Counted from the first letter of the stretch, positions 8,361 through 17,943 are shown. The stretch: 64,000 nucleotides of DNA from Desulfosporosinus cupriresistens (GCF_001707885.1 NZ_MASS01000017.1:1-64000), one strand, 5' to 3'. Notes: generated by a model from the letters alone, not told the origin. Numbers and translations: made by a program.

Positions 8361-8643
8361 TTTGCCTCCTCAATCTGATTAAATTATAGAAGAATCTGCA
8401 CTAAGTAATATAATTTCTACCCTCTTCCTCAGATTTCCTCCTTATGTCAAAATTAAGTAGAATCTTTATAAAGTCCAAATAACTTGGCCTAGTCTAGTAA
8501 TTTGGAAATAAAAAAATCTCCATGACCAATCTTTCATGAGAGATTCTAAATGACTTAACACCGTAACAAGTAATGTTATAGAAAGAATAAGCCCGATTGA
8601 GTCAGATTGATGTTGTATCTATATCCTAGGGGCTCAATTAATT

Positions 8644-8677
8644 AAAAGGGTTTGGCAAAAATAAGCCAAACCCTTTT
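8644..8677. terminator. 13-bp hairpin
   Basis: AAAAGGGTTTGGC (8644-8656) pairs with GCCAAACCCTTTT (8665-8677). With A and T flanks it works in both directions, and may end transcription coming from thrC. The rest of 8361-8763 holds only a weak hairpin near 8515-8545 and no gene. Confidence 0.75.
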
Positions 8678-8763
8678 GATCAATCCTTCCTCAATGCACA
8701 TTTTCGAAATGGTAATAAACTTCCTCCCCAAGTCGTTCCAAACCCCCGTCGACCTTAAGCCCA

Positions 8764-9160
8764 GAGGAAGTTTCTTAGCTGAGAGAAGCACTTTAGTGGA
8801 ATTGCGTCAATGAGCGCAGACGATAAGGCGTTAAGAAAAGCAACGGGACTTGTCCATGGATGGACTGATGCCGCGGTGCCCGAAGACACTGTCTTCGCAC
8901 GTATTAGCCTTCTTGCAGGATGGCAAGGAGCGGCGCACATGCAGAAAGCCCAGAGGTTTTGCTTTTTAGCCTTAGCGACAAGCGAATAGCAATGGAACGT
9001 ATGCGAACACGATAGTCTCCAGTGACGATACTATCCAGTGGAGAGTATCGCCGAAGGCGCAGAGCCATTAACGTTCACTTTCGCGCCGTAGGATTAGTAT
9101 CGCCGAAGCCGCTAATCCCCAAAGTTCACCTACCGGCGTAGGATGCTAAGAAACTTCCTC
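8764..9160. repeat. Repeat family A, copy 1 (397 bp, 15-bp inverted termini)
   Basis: The left end GAGGAAGTTTCTTAG (8764-8778) is matched by its exact inverse CTAAGAAACTTCCTC (9146-9160). The interior shares long stretches with copy 2 (46657-46832): CACTTTAGTGGAAT, GATAAGGCGTTAAGAAA, CACATGCAGAA, TTTTAGCCTTAGCG. Copy 1 is longer because a family B module and an extra right segment with several small hairpins are inserted. No coding capacity, so MITE-like. The right terminus overlaps the end of thrC. Weak similarity extends about 30 bp left of the terminus in both copies. Confidence 0.75.
8875..8922 (+). repeat. Repeat family B module nested in family A copy 1
   Basis: It carries the 17-bp palindrome CGAAGACACTGTCTTCG (8881-8897) followed by GCACGTATTAGCC and TTCTTGCAGGATGG. 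The same string occurs at 30.0, 38.7 and 61.3 kb and inverted at 54.6 kb. Confidence 0.8.
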
Positions 9161-10636
9161 CCCTATAAACATTTTCTGCAATAATTCTGTTATCTCCTCT
9201 GGCTCACACACATCAACTTTCTTCGCTTGCTTTTTATCTAACTCTTGTAACCCCACAGGTATTTTCCACCCAGTCAATTGACATAAATAATCAAGGGCTT
9301 TCCATTCGTCACCCCAACTCTCCTTTTGCTCTCCCTCTAAACCAGTTAAAACGTTCGAAGCAAATTTAAAAGGGCTTGCCGTGGAGGCAATCACCGTAAA
9401 CGTTGGATCGTTCGTCGCAGAAAGATAGTCTTTATAGACTTTCACCGCGACCGCTGTATGAGGGTCAAAAACATACTGATAAGCCTGATAACTTTGAGAT
9501 ATCGTCTCAAGTGTTTCCTCTTCATCTGCCCAACCAGCATAGACTGTATCCTGGCAGTTTTTTAAAGTAACTGGATCTACGGTAAACGACCCTTGGTTAC
9601 TCGCGTCATACCAGGCCTGAATCTTCTTCGCATCTCGTCCACTCATTTCATAGAGAAAACGCTCAAAATTACTGGATACCAAAATATCCATCGAAGGTGA
9701 AATCGTTTGGAAAAAGTCACGCCGGCTTTGATAAACCCCAGTTTTAAAGAAATCTGCTAAAACATTATTCTTATTAGAAGCACAGATAATCCGGTCGATC
9801 GGAAGACCCATGCACTTAGCATAATAAGCCGCTTGCAAGTTCCCAAAGTTTCCAGTAGGAACTACCACATTCATCTGACCTCCCGGAGCGACCTTTCCCT
9901 GCTCCACTGCCTGCAAGTAGGCCCAGAAATAATAAACGATTTGAGGCAGAAGTCGTCCCCAGTTAATCGAGTTAGCTGATGAAAAAATCAGCTGTTTTTC
10001 CACTAATTGCGCCTTCAGGGCATCTGAGGCAAAAATATGTTTTACAGCTGTTTGACATTCGTCAAAGTTCCCCTTAACCGCAACAACATGGGTATTCACC
10101 CCATCTGTCGTTGTCATCTGACGTTCTTGAACAGGACTCACGCCACCCTCGGGATAAAAAACAACAATATGCATGCCTGATCTATTTTTAAACCCCTCTA
10201 AGGCAGCCTTTCCGGTGTCACCGGATGTTGCCACGAGAATTAAGACGTCTTCATCACGGTTAAAAAGTCTAAGGCTAACTTTCAATAAGTCTGGCAACAC
10301 TTGCAGCGCCATATCTTTAAATGCAGCCGTGGGTCCATGCCAGAGTTCCAAAACTCCAAAATTCCCTACTGTAACCAAAGGTACCGGGTTTGACCCATCA
10401 AACGTTCCATCGGAATAAACGTTTACAATTTCTGAGAGGACGTCCTCGGAGAAATCCGGCAAATATGGCATCATAACGCGCTTTGCTACGTCACGATACG
10501 ATAACCCTTGAAGATCCAGCCAATTCAAGGCGGGAAAGGATGAAGGAACAAAGAGTCCCCCGCTAGGTACCATTCCTAATGTAATCGCTTGTGATGCCCT
10601 CTGACCAGAAAGATTACCTCGTGTGCTTTCGTACAA
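9146..10636 (-). CDS. thrC: Threonine synthase
   Basis: This 496-residue PLP enzyme converts O-phosphohomoserine to threonine. The N-terminal YESTRGN start, the PLP lysine in TAAFKDMALQ (about residue 110) and SGDTGKAA are typical of the long thrC class. AAGGAGG lies ahead of the ATG. The last four codons and stop, GAG GAA GTT TCT TAG, are the terminal repeat of family A, so the native C-terminus may have been replaced. No hom or thrB is adjacent. Confidence 0.95.
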   Translation of the reverse strand: MYESTRGNLSGQRASQAITLGMVPSGGLFVPSSFPALNWLDLQGLSYRDVAKRVMMPYLPDFSEDVLSEIVNVYSDGTFDGSNPVPLVTVGNFGVLELWHGPTAAFKDMALQVLPDLLKVSLRLFNRDEDVLILVATSGDTGKAALEGFKNRSGMHIVVFYPEGGVSPVQERQMTTTDGVNTHVVAVKGNFDECQTAVKHIFASDALKAQLVEKQLIFSSANSINWGRLLPQIVYYFWAYLQAVEQGKVAPGGQMNVVVPTGNFGNLQAAYYAKCMGLPIDRIICASNKNNVLADFFKTGVYQSRRDFFQTISPSMDILVSSNFERFLYEMSGRDAKKIQAWYDASNQGSFTVDPVTLKNCQDTVYAGWADEEETLETISQSYQAYQYVFDPHTAVAVKVYKDYLSATNDPTFTVIASTASPFKFASNVLTGLEGEQKESWGDEWKALDYLCQLTGWKIPVGLQELDKKQAKKVDVCEPEEITELLQKMFIGEEVS

Positions 10637-10858
10637 TACGTTTCCCTCCTTGACAATAATTCTATTATTTATTTACAATCTATCCGCTGTATATTCGCCG
10701 TTTATAGACAAATTTCCTCCCTGTAAAGACAAAGGTCTTTATTAATAGTATTTTTAGCAAAATATCACAAAAATTTCATAGGTTCATGGAGGAAAGTATA
10801 ATTCTTCTGTTGAATATCTTGTAATCAATCCTAAAAATACTTGAAAGGCGGACCAGGA

Positions 10859-12244
10859 ATGTCTGAGTATACAATTCGTAAATATCGCCAAAGTCTGATT
10901 CTTGGACTTATCGGGGTCGTTAAAAAACTTTTTCCAGATGAACAACTGAAAATTGCTTACTCTATTCTTGACGGTCTCTATTGTGAGCTTGAAGACTCGT
11001 TAATCTCTTCAAGGGAAGCCCAGAGAATCCAAGATCATTTGCGAGACTGGGTTCTAGCAGATCAGGCTATCACTTATGAAAATCGGAAAGACAATTTATA
11101 TGATTGTCATATAGATAATTATGAAATTATTACGATTTATCCTCCCCTTAGCCGAACAGGATCTCTCAAATATTTCGAAGTGATCCATTTTCCACCGGGA
11201 TTCATTCTGCTCTTTCCTAATGCCAATCAAGCGGAGACGATATCTCCTTTTATTCCTCCAGAGAAACTCTCATCAACTTTTTCTGAAACCCAACGTTGGT
11301 TGGAAAACTTACACCTGTCCAATGTCCAAGATGTAAATTCTATTATTGCTACCAAGTGTTCACAGGACTTAATCTGTTTGGCTGAAGCCTTACATGAGAA
11401 GAAAATATCCTCCATTGCTGATAGGATCTTTGAGCAGCGCAACGTGCGCGTAATTCTTATATCAGGGCCATCTTCGTCCGGTAAGACGACCTTTGCTCAA
11501 CGGTTGTCAACCCAACTACGCGTCAATGGCCTTCGCCCTGTTGCCCTATCCCTAGATAATTACTTCCTGTCGCGAGAAGAAACCCCTCGAGATGCCTCAG
11601 GACAATACGATTTTGAAGCCTTAGAGGCCCTTGATTTACCTCTCCTTGATGCCCATTTGAATGCCCTTATCAAAGGGGCAGAAATTGAAACACCGCTGTT
11701 TGATTTTGTATCCGGTCGGCGATTCCCCACAGGTAAATTGATGCATATGAGTTCTGATGAAATTCTTGTGATTGAAGGGATCCATGCCTTAAATCCACGC
11801 TTGGCACCATCACTTGATCGAAATCAGACGTTTAAGATTTATGTAAGTGCCCTTTTCCAACTCAATATTGATGCCTATACTAGGGTCTCCACCACACATG
11901 TTCGCCTAATTCGCAGACTTGTGAGGGACGATAAATTCCGAGGGATTGATCCTGAACGAACACTTGCACAATGGGAAAGCGTCCGACGAGGGGAAAATAG
12001 CAATATCTTTCCTTATCAGGAAGAAGCCACTGTGATGTTTAACTCTAGCCTATTATATGAACTTAATGCCCTCCGTCCCAATGCCGAACATTTATTAAAC
12101 TCTATAACCCCAGAGTCACCTCATTACAAAACGGCCGTTCATCTCTTAACTCTATTATCTTTTTTTGACCCCTTGGACATCTCCACCGTTCCCTTTAACT
12201 CAATTCTAAGGGAATTCATGGGTGGTAGCACCTATCACCAATGA
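10859..12244 (+). CDS. Uridine kinase-like nucleoside kinase
   Basis: This 461-residue protein has an N-terminal region of about 190 residues without a motif I recognise, then a P-loop kinase domain: Walker A SGPSSSGKTT (about residues 203-212), LDNYF, the DFEALEALD segment, and VIEGIHALN. That matches the uridine kinase/phosphoribulokinase group seen in long Firmicute nucleoside kinases, which often carry a TGS/ThrRS-like front; here that front seems reduced. ATG 10859 follows AAAGGCGG. The substrate is inferred to be a nucleoside but not proven. Confidence 0.85.
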   Translation: MSEYTIRKYRQSLILGLIGVVKKLFPDEQLKIAYSILDGLYCELEDSLISSREAQRIQDHLRDWVLADQAITYENRKDNLYDCHIDNYEIITIYPPLSRTGSLKYFEVIHFPPGFILLFPNANQAETISPFIPPEKLSSTFSETQRWLENLHLSNVQDVNSIIATKCSQDLICLAEALHEKKISSIADRIFEQRNVRVILISGPSSSGKTTFAQRLSTQLRVNGLRPVALSLDNYFLSREETPRDASGQYDFEALEALDLPLLDAHLNALIKGAEIETPLFDFVSGRRFPTGKLMHMSSDEILVIEGIHALNPRLAPSLDRNQTFKIYVSALFQLNIDAYTRVSTTHVRLIRRLVRDDKFRGIDPERTLAQWESVRRGENSNIFPYQEEATVMFNSSLLYELNALRPNAEHLLNSITPESPHYKTAVHLLTLLSFFDPLDISTVPFNSILREFMGGSTYHQ

Positions 12245-12268
12245 GGTAGAGGTTCAACCTAATAATAT

Positions 12269-12311
12269 AAAGCAAAGTGCGAAGAGGGATATTCTCTTCG
12301 CACTTTGCTTT
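12269..12311. terminator. 18-bp bidirectional terminator
   Basis: A perfect 18-bp stem (12269-12286 with 12294-12311, loop GGATATT) has A and T flanks. It lies between convergent genes and serves both. Confidence 0.9.
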
Positions 12312-12328
12312 AAACCTTACTTGCCCGA

Positions 12329-12514
12329 CTATTGATCACTGGCAAGCTTTCCTGCGTTGGCATAATTTTCCTTAGGCATGTCACGAATGATAATCGAGAC
12401 TCTTTCTGCAGGCGCTCCAGTGGCTTCCACAATTGCCTGAGTGACTTTCTCCACGAGTAATCTTTTCTGGGTCAGTGTACGGCCTTCCAATAATTCAACA
12501 TGCACAATTGGCAT
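12329..12514 (-). CDS. 4-oxalocrotonate tautomerase family protein
   Basis: This 61-residue protein starts [13 protein letters not shown]; removal of Met leaves the catalytic Pro1 of tautomerases. [17 protein letters not shown] is typical of the family C-terminus. GGAGGTGAAAAC sits before ATG 12514 inside the end of mgsA, so the two overlap by 20 nt and are translationally linked. The substrate is unknown. Confidence 0.9.
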   Translation of the reverse strand: MPIVHVELLEGRTLTQKRLLVEKVTQAIVEATGAPAERVSIIIRDMPKENYANAGKLASDQ

Positions 12515-12902
12515 TGTTTTCACCTCCCTCCAAACATCGCTTGACATGAGCTACTAAAATTTCTGCACTTTTTCGATTTGTCGCCAAGGGGACATTATGA
12601 ACATCACAAACACGCAATAAGGCGGAGATATCCGGTTCATGGGCTTGAGCGGTTAAAGGATCACGCATGAAGATAATCATATCTAAACTTTGTGTGGCGA
12701 CTAAGCTACCAATTTGTTGATCTCCTCCAATTGGGCCAGACAAAAGCGCAGTTACCGATAATCCGGTATGTTCTCGAATCAATTTCCCTGTTGTTCCCGT
12801 TGCCGTTAATTCACACTGAGCTAAGACATCTTTATGTTTTTTGGCGAAGGCAATCATTTCCGCTTTTTTTTCATCATGAGCAACTAAAGCTAATTTAAAC
12901 AT
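12495..12902 (-). CDS. mgsA: Methylglyoxal synthase
   Basis: This 135-residue enzyme converts dihydroxyacetone phosphate to methylglyoxal. The [10 protein letters not shown] phosphate site, [11 protein letters not shown] with the catalytic Asp, and [15 protein letters not shown] are diagnostic. It is the third member of a tight minus-strand cluster after mqnA and the GIY-YIG gene. The C-terminal tail ENNANCAC is unusual in having two Cys. Confidence 0.95.
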   Translation of the reverse strand: MFKLALVAHDEKKAEMIAFAKKHKDVLAQCELTATGTTGKLIREHTGLSVTALLSGPIGGDQQIGSLVATQSLDMIIFMRDPLTAQAHEPDISALLRVCDVHNVPLATNRKSAEILVAHVKRCLEGGENNANCAC

Positions 12903-12942
12903 ATATTCTCCTTACTATTCCTTCTTGCTTTTGGCCGCATCC

Positions 12943-13290
12943 TTAAACCTCCTCAGGCTGTTTCAGTAATTCCTGAGAAGCCTCTGAAATTAAAAAGGTA
13001 AGCTTACGCCGCTCGGCAAGTCGGTAAATTTGTTCGGGTTGCTTAATCAATTGATCCTTTTCCGCACGAACACACTTTTTGATGGCATGTTCTAACCGAA
13101 GTGCATCACTCCAAGAACTTACCTCCCAAGCTTGAGCTAAAGAAACGGGCTGATGCGCAGCTGTGTATTTAGCCCCATGGCCTCCTGAAACGCCATGGTT
13201 ATGCTCTCGCAACCTCCTCCTAAGGTCCGTCGTTGCTCCCGTATAAATCGTATTGTTACCACATCGTGCCAGATACACCCAATATCCCAT
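12943..13290 (-). CDS. GIY-YIG nuclease superfamily protein
   Basis: The 115-residue domain starts MGYWVYLARCGNNTIYTGATTDL, i.e. the GIY-YIG pair in its YVY/YTG form, with an RRRLREHN segment. This is the small UPF0213/YhbQ-type stand-alone domain. ATG 13290 has AAAGGAG 5 nt upstream and begins right after the mqnA stop. Probable DNA-related nuclease; target unknown. Confidence 0.9.
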   Translation of the reverse strand: MGYWVYLARCGNNTIYTGATTDLRRRLREHNHGVSGGHGAKYTAAHQPVSLAQAWEVSSWSDALRLEHAIKKCVRAEKDQLIKQPEQIYRLAERRKLTFLISEASQELLKQPEEV

Positions 13291-13292
13291 TT

Positions 13293-14111
13293 CTACTCCT
13301 TTGGCCAAAACTCAAAAACGGGACGACTTGACAAAAGCTTCAGCTCAAAACATAAGTCTAAATATTTCTGAAGCCCTGAGATCAGCTTATCACCTAAGCT
13401 GTAATCAAACTGGTTAAAATAATCTCGCCAAAAATCCAGTGATCCTCCAAGCATTGTTTGGCATGTCTTAACTATATCCTCTAGGTTAGACAGTGCCTTG
13501 GCTTTGGCGTCTAAGAGCAAGCGATAGACAGTTAATACTTCTTCGCCCCGCTCTGCAATCAGCCTTTTAGGGAAAGCCCAAACGGCATAAGTCATGGAGC
13601 AGCCGGTATGACGAAGCCATTCTTCCCCTAGATCATAGATATAACAATCCGGATGAAGAAGTGCTGCTTGAAGGGCAGCATCTGCGATCAAAAGCGCTGC
13701 ATCGGCCTTAGCAAACATCCCCTGAAGATCAGAGGACATAGTCAAGTAACGTGGAGCAACACCATAGTAATGATGGAGCAAAATTTTTGTTAAATTGACA
13801 GAAGTTGCCGATGTATTTGTCAGAGCAACAGTCCTGCCATCTAAATCCTTCAAAGCAACCTTCGAGAATAAAAGGATCGACCCTACCCGGCCTTTAGTAG
13901 AGACCGAAAGGTTTGGCAACATCGCATAATCTTTCCAATGTTCGCCATAAGAAAAGGCACTAATCGGAGCCATATCAATTCGCCCATCAGCCAACATAGC
14001 GTTATGCCCCGTGGGTTCAGCGGTCACAGACTCCAGTAAAGGATGCTCTCTCTGTAAAAAATAGAACATTGGTAACATATTAGTATTCGGGTTATGTCCA
14101 ATGCGAATCAT
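13293..14111 (-). CDS. mqnA: Chorismate dehydratase MqnA (futalosine pathway)
   Basis: This 272-residue protein matches the MqnA periplasmic-binding-like fold: it starts MIRIGHNPNTNMLPM, has ADGRIDMAPISAFSYGEH and DAALLIADAAL. It catalyses the first committed step of menaquinone synthesis by the futalosine route, making 3-enolpyruvylbenzoate. menG at 23.6-24.3 kb gives the last step; mqnB, C, D and E are not in the window. A GGGGG run precedes the ATG. Confidence 0.9.
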   Translation of the reverse strand: MIRIGHNPNTNMLPMFYFLQREHPLLESVTAEPTGHNAMLADGRIDMAPISAFSYGEHWKDYAMLPNLSVSTKGRVGSILLFSKVALKDLDGRTVALTNTSATSVNLTKILLHHYYGVAPRYLTMSSDLQGMFAKADAALLIADAALQAALLHPDCYIYDLGEEWLRHTGCSMTYAVWAFPKRLIAERGEEVLTVYRLLLDAKAKALSNLEDIVKTCQTMLGGSLDFWRDYFNQFDYSLGDKLISGLQKYLDLCFELKLLSSRPVFEFWPKE

Positions 14112-14184
14112 GCGAATACCCCCATATGCAAGTAATAACCTTTTGTGTCAGATCAAATAACTCCTCATGGTTATACGCAGTGTC

Positions 14185-14943
14185 TTATTTTAAGGTATTG
14201 TGTAATTCCCCAATAGCTTGGATCTTGACGATAACTCCATCCCCTGGCTGCATCGGGCCAACCCCTTCAGGTGTTCCGGTCAGCACAACATCTCCAGGTA
14301 ATAGCGTCATGACTTGGGAGATGAAGCTCACGAGTTTTGGCACAGAATTTATAAAATACTGGGTATTAGATGATTGTTTCACTGCACCATTAAGCAAAAG
14401 TTGTATATCTAACTGACTTGGATCGATATCAGTTACGACCCATGGACCGATTGGGCAAAACGTATCAAATGATTTTCCACGAGTCCATTGCCCATCTTTT
14501 TTTTGCAAATCCCTTGCAGTTACATCATTAGCACATGAATATCCTAAAATGGCCTTTGCGGCTTCAGCCTCTGTACCACCTTTAATAGTACTCCCAATAA
14601 TCACAGCGAGCTCAGCTTCATAGTCTACTTGCTGACTGATTTTAGGATAAATAATATCCTCCTCTGGACCAATAACACAGGTTGGCGCCTTCAGAAAAAT
14701 AACAGGGTCTTCAGGTAACGAATGGTTCATCTCTTTGATGTGCAAAGCATAATTGAGCCCGACACAGACTACTTTACTTGGCTCTGTAGGGGCAAGCAAA
14801 GTGACCCCATCTAAAGGTAACCAAATATCAGTTAGTTTACTATTGGAGTCAAGGAAAGTCCCGTTCAAAAGCCGTATCTGCTCCCCTTCGACAACTCCAT
14901 ACCTAATCTCATTTTCAGTGTTCTTGAAGCGAACATATTTCAT
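14185..14943 (-). CDS. Fumarylacetoacetate hydrolase family protein
   Basis: About 252 residues with the FAH fold: VVCVGLNYALHIKEM, then the metal site ending VDYEAELAVIIG, YSCANDVTARDLQ and GDVVLTGTPEGVGPMQPGD. It resembles acylpyruvase or 2-hydroxyhepta-2,4-diene-1,7-dioate isomerase members; the true substrate cannot be told. Start ATG 14943 is preceded by AAAAGGG; TTG or GTG starts 3-9 nt upstream are possible. It is first in the cluster leading to mqnA, with a 73-nt gap. Confidence 0.88.
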   Translation of the reverse strand: MKYVRFKNTENEIRYGVVEGEQIRLLNGTFLDSNSKLTDIWLPLDGVTLLAPTEPSKVVCVGLNYALHIKEMNHSLPEDPVIFLKAPTCVIGPEEDIIYPKISQQVDYEAELAVIIGSTIKGGTEAEAAKAILGYSCANDVTARDLQKKDGQWTRGKSFDTFCPIGPWVVTDIDPSQLDIQLLLNGAVKQSSNTQYFINSVPKLVSFISQVMTLLPGDVVLTGTPEGVGPMQPGDGVIVKIQAIGELHNTLK

Positions 14944-15085
14944 CACGCTCAACCCTTTTCTATTTTCTGATGGTGTCGCCTATCCTATTCTCCTTGCGAG
15001 TAAACTTCATTAAGCTTCTTCGCGTTTCGAAATATATTCTAACACGAAAGGAGGTTAATAAGAAGCTTGGGAAGAGAATTTATTT

Positions 15086-15730
15086 TTAACTCTTGAGTGC
15101 TTGGTACATCTTGCAAACAACCGTTAATGGGCATTCTTCACAATTCGGTTTACGAGCAACACATATTCGTCGACCATGAAAGATCAAAAGATGATGGACT
15201 TGTGTCCATCTCGCTCTTGGAAAGATCCGCAGCAGTTCTTCCTCAACTTTTTCCGGTGTTTTCCCATTGGCTATACCTAAACGATGCGCGACACGAAAAA
15301 CATGCGTGTCAACAGCTAGCGCCGGAATTCCAAACGCATTACTCGCCACAACATTGGCTGTTTTACGCCCCACTCCGGGAAGTTTTCTCAACGAATCTAT
15401 ATCATTGGGTACTAGTCCCGCAAAGTCTTCAACGATTACCCTACAAGCGGCAAGAATGTTTTTAGCTTTATTATGAAATAAGCCAAGGGAGCGAATTCTG
15501 TTTTCGAGTTCTATTTGCCCTAAAGCTAGGATCTCTTCTGGGGTATTCGTTTTGGCAAACAGGGAAGCGGTGACAAGGTTCACTCTTTCATCAGTGCATT
15601 GCGCAGATAATATGGTGGCAATCAAGAGTTCAAAAGGAGTACGAAACTCAAGCTCACAGTGAGCATCCGGAAACCGCTTCAGTAAGGCCTCAAAAATGCT
15701 ATTCGCTTCATAGGAAGAAATCTCAGACAT
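15086..15730 (-). CDS. nth: Endonuclease III
   Basis: This 214-residue DNA glycosylase/AP lyase acts in base-excision repair. It has the helix-hairpin-helix LPGVGRKTANVV with the catalytic Lys, VDTHVFRV with the catalytic Asp, and a C-terminal [4Fe-4S] loop with the Cys spacing 6-2-5 (CVARKPNCEECPLTVVC). It lies 22 nt after the HD-GYP gene and may share its transcript. Confidence 0.96.
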   Translation of the reverse strand: MSEISSYEANSIFEALLKRFPDAHCELEFRTPFELLIATILSAQCTDERVNLVTASLFAKTNTPEEILALGQIELENRIRSLGLFHNKAKNILAACRVIVEDFAGLVPNDIDSLRKLPGVGRKTANVVASNAFGIPALAVDTHVFRVAHRLGIANGKTPEKVEEELLRIFPRARWTQVHHLLIFHGRRICVARKPNCEECPLTVVCKMYQALKS

Positions 15731-15752
15731 GTTCTTAAAACCTCCAGAGTGG

Positions 15753-16811
15753 TTAGCCTAAAACTTCTCGTATAAAAATAGTACGCTTTTCCACCATATT
15801 ATATTCTTTAATTACATTTTGCCCGAATTCCGATTCATCAAATACTCGAACTATAGGCCGAGCTGGCATGCTTAAATTTTGATCGACAACAACTCCAATT
15901 TCTCCGGTAGTCAATCTCACAGTTACTCCGGTCGGGTAAGCCGCAATATTTTTAAGGAATAATCGAACCATTTCTAAGGGGTAAAGTGTGCCCGCAAGAC
16001 CCATTAGAATTTCACAAGCTTCATAGGGCATAATTCGCTTTTCATCACTGTAGTCGGATGTCAGCCGATCATAGAGATCTGCAATCGCCACAATCTGAGC
16101 CAAAGGGTGGATTTCCCCTTCTTTGAGGTGCCGAGGATACCCGGTGCCATTCATGTGTTCATGGTGCTGAAAAGCAATGTGGGCAACGACCAAACTAAGA
16201 TCTTTACGTTTTCGAAGGTCCTCAAAGCCTAAAATCGTATGTGTTTTAACAAGTTCTATTTCTTCGGGAGTTAAATTAGCGGCTTCACTAAATAATTTCT
16301 GATCCAATTGCACCTTACCAATATCGTGAAGTATCGCACCGATGGCCAAGGTATCTAATTTCTCACGATCTAAGAACATGGCCTTCCCTAAAACTGTTGA
16401 AAGAACGCAGACATTGACAGAATGAGCAAAGATCTGGTTATCGAAACTTCGCATATCCATCATGTTTACCAGGATATCTTTCTTAAACAAAACTTCTTCA
16501 ACGATTTTACTAATGATTTTCTTTAATTCAAAGCCATCAAGATTTTTTCCTAACCGAACTGCTCGCATGCTTTTTTCCAAAATCCCCATAGCTTGACGAC
16601 GATTTTCTTCACTAATAACATCTTCGACTATAACATCATCAAAACGATCGTCTTCAATGTAGAGAATGGATATCCCCATATCTCTTAATTTAGCTATGTA
16701 TAACGGAGTAAGTTTAACTCCCTTGCCTAACAGGACTCTGCCTGAACTCGAGAAAATCGTTTTACCTAATATATCTCCAATCTTTAACGAATTAACTCCT
16801 ACTTGCCGCAC
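15753..16811 (-). CDS. HD-GYP domain cyclic-di-GMP phosphodiesterase
   Basis: This 352-residue protein has an N-terminal DUF3391-like region (about 1-90) and an HD-GYP domain with HDIGK (about 163), HTILG, QHHEHMNGTGYPRHL and IVAIADLYDRLTS. The HHExxxGxGYP motif is complete, so cleavage of c-di-GMP is likely. A GGDEF protein 1.5 kb away could supply the opposing activity. The start is GTG with AAGGAG about 11 nt upstream. Confidence 0.9.
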   Translation of the reverse strand: MRQVGVNSLKIGDILGKTIFSSSGRVLLGKGVKLTPLYIAKLRDMGISILYIEDDRFDDVIVEDVISEENRRQAMGILEKSMRAVRLGKNLDGFELKKIISKIVEEVLFKKDILVNMMDMRSFDNQIFAHSVNVCVLSTVLGKAMFLDREKLDTLAIGAILHDIGKVQLDQKLFSEAANLTPEEIELVKTHTILGFEDLRKRKDLSLVVAHIAFQHHEHMNGTGYPRHLKEGEIHPLAQIVAIADLYDRLTSDYSDEKRIMPYEACEILMGLAGTLYPLEMVRLFLKNIAAYPTGVTVRLTTGEIGVVVDQNLSMPARPIVRVFDESEFGQNVIKEYNMVEKRTIFIREVLG

Positions 16812-16979
16812 TTAGAGGTTTACTCCTTCCTATTGAAGAACATTTTGACTACTTGATATTAATACAATCCTATATCATTTTTTGTTTTTTTCCAGTCCCG
16901 ACCTGAAAATAATAATGACGATTACGAAGCTTGGGAGTATACTTTACAAGGTACATTTTTTAAGTGAGGTATTAAACGA

Positions 16980-17732
16980 ATGTGGCTTAATCTTTTCATT
17001 ATCTGTATACTAGGTTTCTCAGCTGCAGCGGTCGACGCAATTGCCGGAGGAGGAGGACTCATAAGTCTTCCCGCATTATTATTGGTTGGTGTGCCCCCCC
17101 ATCTAGCTCTTGGAACGAATAAATTTTCAGCATCCATGGCTTCTTTAAACAGTTCTATTACGTTCGCCCGCTCTGGTAAAGTGCACTTACCGCTAGTAAA
17201 GTGGCAAATTCCTTTCACTTTAATCGGTGCACTCCTTGGTGCTTGGGCCGTTCTTAGGGTCAGCTCCGAATTTTTAAGTAAAGCAGTCTTAGTCTTGATT
17301 TTATTCGTAGGAATTTATACCTTGCTACATAAAAATCTAGGAATGAAGAACAACTTCAAGGGACTCGATCCTCTGCATATATTTGTAGGGTGTCTATTTG
17401 CGATGGCCTTAGGATTTTATGACGGATTTTTTGGTCCTGGGACGGGGTCCTTCCTTATCTTTTCTTTTATTGCCCTTTTCGGCTTTGACTTTGTTGTTGC
17501 CTCGGCAAATTCTAAAGTTTTGAATTTCACTAGCAACGTCGCTTCTCTTCTCCTCTTCGCCTGCAATGGAAAGATTCTCTTGTCATATGGAATTCCAATG
17601 GCCCTCTTCATGATTTTAGGCTCTCAAGTTGGAACGCGACTTGCCATAAAACGTGGAGCAGAACTCGTCAAGCCGATTTTTATTGTAATGTCTTTGTTAG
17701 TAGCTGCCAAACTCATTTATCAATATTTATAG
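16980..17732 (+). CDS. Sulfite exporter TauE/SafE family membrane protein
   Basis: This 250-residue protein has about seven or eight hydrophobic helices and the family repeat AAAVDAIAGGGGLISLPALLL plus LALGTNKFSASMASLNS in the first half, and GFYDGFFGPGTGSFLIF with ANSKVLNFTSN in the second. The DUF81 family exports small organosulfur or sulfite anions; substrate here is unknown. It stands alone with a strong terminator after it. Confidence 0.9.
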   Translation: MWLNLFIICILGFSAAAVDAIAGGGGLISLPALLLVGVPPHLALGTNKFSASMASLNSSITFARSGKVHLPLVKWQIPFTLIGALLGAWAVLRVSSEFLSKAVLVLILFVGIYTLLHKNLGMKNNFKGLDPLHIFVGCLFAMALGFYDGFFGPGTGSFLIFSFIALFGFDFVVASANSKVLNFTSNVASLLLFACNGKILLSYGIPMALFMILGSQVGTRLAIKRGAELVKPIFIVMSLLVAAKLIYQYL

Positions 17733-17788
17733 TTCTCAACAGCTAAAACAAGCAGACCTGTTCACTTTAAGCTCTTGTAAACAAATCA

Positions 17789-17840
17789 ACTCCCTAATAG
17801 AAGACTAGGCATTGCAAGTCTCCTATTAGGGAGTCTCTTT
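17789..17840 (+). terminator. Terminator of the TauE/SafE gene
   Basis: ACTCCCTAATAG (17789-17800) pairs with CTATTAGGGAGT (17823-17834), extended by AGACT with AGTCT inside, followed by CTCTTTC. Confidence 0.85.
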
Positions 17841-17943
17841 CTTTAGCCACCCTAATAGTTATTACTCTCTATTATAGTAAAGCTGCCTATTACGGCAAAA
17901 ATATCTATTTGGGGTCCTTGTTCCAATTCACTGGATGACTTGG

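Noticed and set aside
8755..8940. 61-residue minus-strand ORF
   Set aside because: It is wholly inside repeat family A and the nested family B module; the similar sequence at other loci is frame-broken.
14126..14416. 96-residue plus-strand ORF
   Set aside because: It is antisense to the FAH-family gene and lacks a ribosome site.
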